Source of the DNA: Loxodes magnus
Lineage: Eukaryota > Ciliophora > Karyorelictea > Loxodida > Loxodidae
NCBI GenBank assembly: GCA_946699065.1
Contig: CAMPDV010000108.1
Coordinates: 248,001 to 312,000 of the forward strand
Reading direction: 5' to 3'
Length of the DNA stretch: 64,000 bases
Below, piece after piece: positions 62,719 to 64,000 of the stretch. Under the pieces are notes generated by a model. It was not told where the DNA came from. It searched no databases and saw nothing but the letters and a program-made list of their open reading frames with translations. How positions within the stretch are numbered: the stretch's first letter is position 1; each line of letters opens with the position of its first letter. The position numbers were made by a program, and so were the translations under genes.

Positions 62719-64000
62719 TCAATTACTACCATTCTAAACTTCAAAAGGTGATTTTTATGATACTTCATTTTCTTCGAATTTCATATCCTTCCATATTCTA
62801 TGGTGGATGCAATAATGCTTCACTTCTCCTGAACTTGCCACAACATAGACTTTTCCTTGGAAAACTATTGGTTAAACTATCAATGAAGGTCCATAATATC
62901 CTTCTCCATGTTATTCAATATGATCTTTACCGTCAAAAATCAGCATTTTATTTTACAATGATTCTGGGTTAATAATAAACGTAATAATTAGTATTTTATC
63001 TGTCTCAGGTACATAAAGACACCGTGTCATCATAGGAGCTAATAAATTGGTTTTCGACATTTCTCAATTATCTGTATTAATGTTATAAATCTAAATCTTA
63101 TCTGAAAGACCTGACTGCTTATAAGTTCCTCCTATTACGAATATTTAATTCTGATTATTACAGCAGCAGCCAAACTAATATACAGGCAATGGAATCTCTT
63201 TTATAAGCTTAAATTCTTTTGTCACCAGACTAAATACTTCACACTTCTTTTGGTATTAATATCCGCTTGTTTTTCCAGAAATTATGAAAATGAAAAATTG
63301 ATGGTATAATACTAAACCATGTGCTCGTCTTTGAAACTGCATAGAATACTCTATGATATTATTCTTTTTTGGTGGATTAAACTCTTATATTACAGTGAAC
63401 CTCTTACCATTAGTTTTTCCACCTGATACTATAAATCCTTCAGGTATTTACAAAATCCTTCCTCCATCTGTTAGCGTTTCGCTTTCTATCTACTTAACTT
63501 CTGCCCTAACAGTCTACTTCTATAAGGAAAGTTCTCTGGATTTAATTAAATTGATAGAGACCTGAAGCTTCGTATTAAGCTTTAGATATTTAAGATTAGC
63601 ATCTGAAGATTCTAAGGTAAACTCTATATCTACAAAATCTCATTTAAAGGGTATTTTAAAGTTATGCAAAGCTTCAACCATATTTTATTCATCCTGTGTG
63701 TTAATGAACTTTATAACTGGAAACTTAAGAGGTTTCTTCATCATTTCTTTACACTTCATAATATAGTCAGACAGATTTTGAAAATTATCTAACTAGTATA
63801 TATGCGTAGTAAGCAGCTCATTAGACTTTCTAATGAAAGTTTGATACAAGCTAATATGCTAGTCAATAATAGATTTCAACTCAACTACTTATTACTCTAG
63901 CAGCTTCTGCTTCTTGCTTCCTTCTTATAAGGCTTCCTTTATTATTTTCTGAACTATATAAAATATATGCTTTTACCCCCTTTTGTCTATTTCCAGTAGC
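62719..64000 (-). CDS. coiled-coil / kelch protein, 5' end beyond window
   Basis: About 426 residues visible, entering from the right edge and ending at TGA 62719-62721. Coiled coil first (IIKEALQEGSKKQKLLEQQ, KSIIDQHISLY), then a kelch-like propeller: GFIVSGGKTNGK, FFIFIISGKTSG, KEFKLIKEIPLP, QIFVIGGTYKQSGLSDKI, KMLIFDGKDHIEQHGEGYYG and KVYVVASSGEVKHY. The closing repeats match the RING/B-box/kelch protein at 14982 (DGEN/KHGEKYQGD against DGKD/QHGEGYYGP), so the two are paralogues and an N-terminal RING/B-box is expected outside the window. TGA is Trp twice. Confidence 0.78.

Overview
The window is nuclear DNA of a ciliate with a reassigned genetic code. Conserved proteins can only be read if TAA and TAG mean glutamine and most in-frame TGA codons mean tryptophan. 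TGA falls on invariant tryptophans of glycogen phosphorylase, a tubulin-tyrosine-ligase-like enzyme and a K+ channel, yet TGA also ends most genes, and several genes seem to end at TAA or TAG. That dual use matches the Condylostoma-type code (NCBI table 28); the karyorelict code (table 27) is the alternative if the TAA/TAG ends are wrong. Introns are tiny (16-37 nt, mostly 16-19, GTA...AG), as in heterotrich ciliates. No telomere, rRNA, tRNA, transposon or CRISPR array was recognised.

Layout. 1-11 kb: a membrane-anchored beta-propeller protein (partial), hypothetical genes, a cyclic-nucleotide-binding-type K+ channel, an adenylate kinase fused to two CDGSH iron-sulfur motifs, a small membrane protein and an SLC18B1-like transporter. 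11-22 kb: a DYRK-like kinase, a RING/B-box/kelch protein, a Gln-rich small protein and the PP2A scaffold subunit A. 22-35 kb (mostly minus strand): a twin-CX9C mitochondrial protein, membrane proteins including a TMBIM/Lifeguard protein, an EF-hand protein, full-length GCN2, mitochondrial acyl carrier protein and a second EF-hand protein. 35-42 kb: a large secreted LamG-like protein, a hypothetical gene and ribosomal protein uS9 (RPS16). 43-53 kb: a CEP19-domain protein with a huge low-complexity tail, a Ser/Lys-rich protein, and a tight minus-strand trio of TTLL, pseudokinase and DIX-domain genes. 54-64 kb: a basic coiled-coil protein, glycogen phosphorylase and a second (partial) kelch protein.

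The genes cover ordinary housekeeping and ciliary functions: translation control (GCN2, RPS16), mitochondria (ACP, CX9C), energy storage (phosphorylase, adenylate kinase), cilia or centrioles (TTLL, CEP19, Ca2+ sensors) and signalling. Neighbouring genes are often only 20-60 nt apart. Several stretches that look empty under the standard code proved to hold spliced genes, so the remaining unassigned stretches probably hold more.
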